DNA of 17,217 bases from Hydrogenophaga intermedia (GTDB lineage: Bacteria > Pseudomonadota > Gammaproteobacteria > Burkholderiales > Burkholderiaceae_C). How positions within the stretch are numbered: position 1 is the stretch's first letter; each line of letters opens with the position of its first letter. This document shows, one piece after another, positions 15,021 through 17,217 of the stretch. The position numbers and the translations under genes were made by a program. The notes below the pieces were generated by a model. That model was not told the DNA's origin and did no database searches. It saw nothing but the letters and a program-made list of their open reading frames with translations. The stretch lies in the NCBI GenBank assembly GCA_945869245.1, contig CAMBOY010000031.1:1-17217 (forward strand). The letters run 5' to 3'.

Positions 15021-16115
15021 TTACTGGGCCGGCTTGGCCACAAAACGCTGCACCTTTTGTCCGGGGGTCAACACATGCACCCCTGCCACCACCACCTCTT
15101 CGCCTGGCTTAAGACCTTGTTGCACCATCACCTGGTTGTCCAGCAAGCCAACCACTTTGACCGCTCGCGGCTCCACCGTGCCGGTGTCGGGCTGGAACAC
15201 CCAGACCGATGTACCGTCGGCGGTGCGCACCAGCGCACTGGTCGGCAAGGCCAAACCGGGCGGCGCCGCTGCGCTGTCGGCGGCCAACTGCACAAACGCG
15301 GTGCTGCCCAAGGGCACGCGGGCCTGGGCCGGCAAGGCCACCCGCACCGCATACGTCCGGGTGGCTGGGTCGGCCGAGGCCGCCACCTCGCGCACACTCG
15401 CCTCCAGGGGCGGGCTGCTCGCATCGGTCGAGGACCACAGCCTCACACTGGCCTGTTGTCCCGACACCACGTGTTGGATCCGATCCTCTGGCACAAAAAA
15501 GTGCACGTCCCGCGCGCCGTCGCGGGCCAAGCGCACCACCGGGGCACCCGCCGCCATGACTTGACCGACCTCGGCCTCCAGCGCCAGAACCACCCCGTCG
15601 GCATCGGCCAACAAACGGGCATAACGCGCTTGGTTGCCCTGCACCGCCGCTTGGGCGCGGGCTTGGCGCAAGGTGGCCTCGGCGGCGTCGAGTTGTGCGC
15701 GGCGCCGGTCGATCTCGGCTGCGCTGACAAAACCTTTGGCCTGCAAATCTTCAAACCGCCGCAACTCGGCAGCAGCCAGGTCGCGCTGCGTTTTGGCCGC
15801 GGCGACTTGTGCCTCTCCCGCCTGACTGGCCAGACCCAAGTCGGTGGCGTCAAGCTCGGCGAGCAACTGACCCACCCGCACCCTCTGGCCCACGTCCACA
15901 TGGCGGCGAATCAGCTTGCCGCCGACCCGAAAACCGAGCCGAGCCTCAATGCGGGCCCGCACCTCACCAGTGAATTCGGGCCAGGCCACCGGTGCGGCGG
16001 CCGGTACCGCCATCAGCTTGACCGAGCGCACTGGCTCCACGGTTTCCACCGGCTTGGAGCACCCCGCCAGCCACAGGCCAAGCACAACAACAGAGACAAT
16101 GCGCAAAGTTTGCAT
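15021..16115 (-). CDS. RND efflux periplasmic adaptor (membrane fusion protein), lipoprotein
   Basis: This 364-residue adaptor links the RND pump to an outer-membrane channel. The N-terminus MQTLRIVSVVVLGLWLAGC is a lipoprotein signal with lipobox LAGC, so Cys19 would be lipidated. Then come the first lipoyl half (about 58-92, RLGFRVGGKLIRRHVDVGQ), an alpha-helical hairpin rich in Ala/Gln/Arg (about 96-162), and the second lipoyl half (163-195, DADGVVLALEAEVGQVMAAG). A beta-barrel (about 200-285) and a membrane-proximal domain (290-358, ending GVHVLTPGQKVQRF) follow. The frame is open to 16346, but the start at 16115 has GGGGAA about 8 bases upstream and gives the lipoprotein signal directly. 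It is first in the operon with the pump gene and divergent from hpnC. Regulation may act through the palindrome at 16163-16184. Confidence 0.95.
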   Translation of the reverse strand: MQTLRIVSVVVLGLWLAGCSKPVETVEPVRSVKLMAVPAAAPVAWPEFTGEVRARIEARLGFRVGGKLIRRHVDVGQRVRVGQLLAELDATDLGLASQAGEAQVAAAKTQRDLAAAELRRFEDLQAKGFVSAAEIDRRRAQLDAAEATLRQARAQAAVQGNQARYARLLADADGVVLALEAEVGQVMAAGAPVVRLARDGARDVHFFVPEDRIQHVVSGQQASVRLWSSTDASSPPLEASVREVAASADPATRTYAVRVALPAQARVPLGSTAFVQLAADSAAAPPGLALPTSALVRTADGTSVWVFQPDTGTVEPRAVKVVGLLDNQVMVQQGLKPGEEVVVAGVHVLTPGQKVQRFVAKPAQ

Positions 16116-16162
16116 GGGAACGTTCCCCGACGATGGGTGACACCCGGCGCGCCGAGCGTTAA

Positions 16163-16184
16163 TTAATGACCGATTGGTTAGTAA
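16163..16184. promoter_or_regulatory. Imperfect palindrome in the divergent efflux/hpnC region (candidate TetR-type operator)
   Basis: TTAATGACC, central GATT, GGTTAGTAA has 7 of 9 complementary arm positions. It lies 48 bases upstream of the membrane-fusion-protein ATG and 32 bases upstream of the hpnC ATG, in the only AT-rich patch of the region. Efflux operons are often controlled by TetR-family repressors at such sites, but no regulator gene is present in the window. The flanking TTAATTAA may form part of a -10 region. Confidence 0.45.
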
Positions 16185-16216
16185 CTGAATTCTAGAGCGA
16201 AAACGCCCCCGACCCG

Positions 16217-17167
16217 ATGACACAGTCGACGAAAGCCCCCAAAACGCCTGTTGAGCCGGTGTCCGTGCACCGCGAGCAGGCCGGCGTGTGGACCGCACAA
16301 GTCGGGCACGACGAAAACTTTCCAGTGGCGTCCTGGCTGTGCCCACCCGCTCTGCGCCCGCCCATCACCGCGATCTACCACTTCGCCCGCACCGCCGACG
16401 ACATCGCCGACGAAGGCGAGGCCAGCGCAGCCGAGCGCCTGACCGCCCTCGCCCACTACCGCCAAGCGCTGGACGCGGCGCTGGGCGACCACGGGGTGGA
16501 CGGCGCCTGGCCAGCGGTGTTTGGCCCGCTGCGCCACGCCATTCGCAGCCACGCCCTACCGCCGGCACCTTTGCACGACTTGCTCAGCGCCTTTGAGCAG
16601 GACGTGGTCCACACCGCCAACGCCCACCGCTACGCCGACCGCGCCGAGCTGCTGGCCTATTGCAGCCTGTCGGCCAATCCGATTGGGCGGCTGCTGCTGC
16701 ACCTGTACGGCGAAGGCGAGAACGCCGACGCGCTGGCCGAGAGCGACGCCATCTGCAGCGGCCTGCAGTTGGTCAACTTCTGGCAAGACGTGTCGCGCGA
16801 CGTGCCGCGCCTGCGGCATTACCTGCCGCTCGACACCTTGACGCGCTATGGCCTGCACCATGGCGATGTGGAGCGCGCCTGCGCCGGGCCCATCGGCGCC
16901 GAGCAGGCCATGGCGCTGAGCGCCGCATTGGGCGACGAATGCGCCGCCGCCCGCGCGCTGCTATTGGCCGGCGCTCCGCTGGTGCGCCGCCTGCCCGGCC
17001 GCATGGGCTGGGAGCTGCGCCTGGTGGTGGCGGGCGCGCTGCGGGTGGCCGACCAACTGGCCGCCATGCAATACCGCAGCTGGGCCCAGCGGCCGGCGCT
17101 GGCCTGGAGTGATGCCCCGGCGGTGCTGGGGCTGGCCTGGCGCGTGGGCCGCGCCGGCACCGCCTGA
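16217..17167 (+). CDS. hpnC: Hydroxysqualene synthase / squalene synthase HpnC
   Basis: This 316-residue protein is of the trans-isoprenyl diphosphate synthase (head-to-head condensing) family. In the HpnCDE route, HpnD makes presqualene diphosphate, HpnC converts it to hydroxysqualene, and HpnE reduces that to squalene for hopanoids. Seen: VGHDENFPVASWL (29-41), the first Asp-rich motif D61-D-I-A-D65, YCSLSANPIGRLLLHLYG (148-165), and the second Asp-rich motif QDVSRDVPRLRHYLP with D191 and D195. The first roughly 28 residues are a Pro/Thr/Val-rich extension before the conserved core. No Shine-Dalgarno sequence precedes the ATG at 16217, so the start is less certain than the identity. The next gene downstream, 22 bases away, begins like hpnD. 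Divergent from the efflux operon. Confidence 0.93.
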   Translation: MTQSTKAPKTPVEPVSVHREQAGVWTAQVGHDENFPVASWLCPPALRPPITAIYHFARTADDIADEGEASAAERLTALAHYRQALDAALGDHGVDGAWPAVFGPLRHAIRSHALPPAPLHDLLSAFEQDVVHTANAHRYADRAELLAYCSLSANPIGRLLLHLYGEGENADALAESDAICSGLQLVNFWQDVSRDVPRLRHYLPLDTLTRYGLHHGDVERACAGPIGAEQAMALSAALGDECAAARALLLAGAPLVRRLPGRMGWELRLVVAGALRVADQLAAMQYRSWAQRPALAWSDAPAVLGLAWRVGRAGTA

Positions 17168-17189
17168 GCGGTACACTGCCGCTCGCCCC

Positions 17190-17217
17190 ATGAACCCACA
17201 ACAATACGCCCAAGACA
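17190..17217 (+). CDS. hpnD: Presqualene diphosphate synthase HpnD, first 9 codons only
   Basis: An ATG at 17190 opens a frame reading MNPQQYAQD to the window edge. This resembles the N-terminus of betaproteobacterial HpnD proteins, and hpnD normally follows hpnC. HpnD condenses two farnesyl diphosphates to presqualene diphosphate. No Shine-Dalgarno sequence is visible. A TACACT -10-like element lies 12 bases upstream (17172-17177). The call rests mainly on gene order, as only nine residues are visible. Confidence 0.65.

Noticed and set aside
14307..16166. A 619-residue open frame on the plus strand
   Set aside because: It is antisense to the RND pump and membrane fusion protein and is compositionally a shadow frame.
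15021..16346. Long version of the membrane fusion protein starting at 16346
   Set aside because: The extra 77 residues are Arg-rich, overlap hpnC and the palindrome, and would bury the lipoprotein signal that starts at 16115.

Overview
The window is GC-rich, densely packed bacterial chromosome. It most likely comes from a betaproteobacterium of the order Burkholderiales, perhaps Comamonadaceae. That placement is an inference from the tig-clpP-clpX-lon order with Burkholderiales-like protein sequences, two solute-binding proteins without their membrane partners, a hydroxysqualene/hopanoid synthesis gene pair, and the codon style. Almost everything is recognisable housekeeping or common accessory content. 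I did not find a convincing undescribed multi-gene system. The more interesting signals are regulatory: a sigma-32-type promoter for lon, terminators placed between adjacent tRNA genes, candidate leaderless genes, and candidate operators in two divergent intergenic regions.

Left part (1-3486). A truncated old-yellow-enzyme-type ene-reductase (minus strand) is divergent from a fumarylacetoacetate-hydrolase-family gene (plus). The gap between them holds a perfect 7-bp inverted repeat. A DctP-type TRAP solute-binding protein follows and ends at a clear intrinsic terminator. A zinc-ribbon Nudix hydrolase comes next and appears to be a separate transcription unit.

Middle part (3514-10705, all minus strand). 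In transcription order this runs tRNA-Leu(UAG), tig, clpP, clpX, lon, tRNA-Gly(GCC), tRNA-Cys(GCA), tRNA-Leu(UAA), then a conserved protein of unknown function. Trigger factor folds nascent chains. ClpX unfolds substrates for the ClpP peptidase. Lon degrades misfolded and regulatory proteins. This is therefore a protein-quality-control locus flanked by tRNA genes. A strong terminator separates tig from clpP, a hairpin lies between clpP and clpX, and lon has its own heat-shock-type promoter.

Right part (10791-17217). On the minus strand, a lipoprotein membrane-fusion protein and an RND inner-membrane pump form an operon with a TAXI-family solute-binding protein directly downstream. No outer-membrane channel gene is in the window. 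Divergent from the pump operon, hpnC (hydroxysqualene synthase) and the first codons of hpnD (presqualene diphosphate synthase) begin a squalene/hopanoid cluster that runs off the right edge. The 101-bp divergent region holds an imperfect palindrome typical of a TetR-type operator.

The only stretch of more than 300 bases without a protein gene is 4138-4623. It is filled by three tRNA genes, their hairpins and a promoter.
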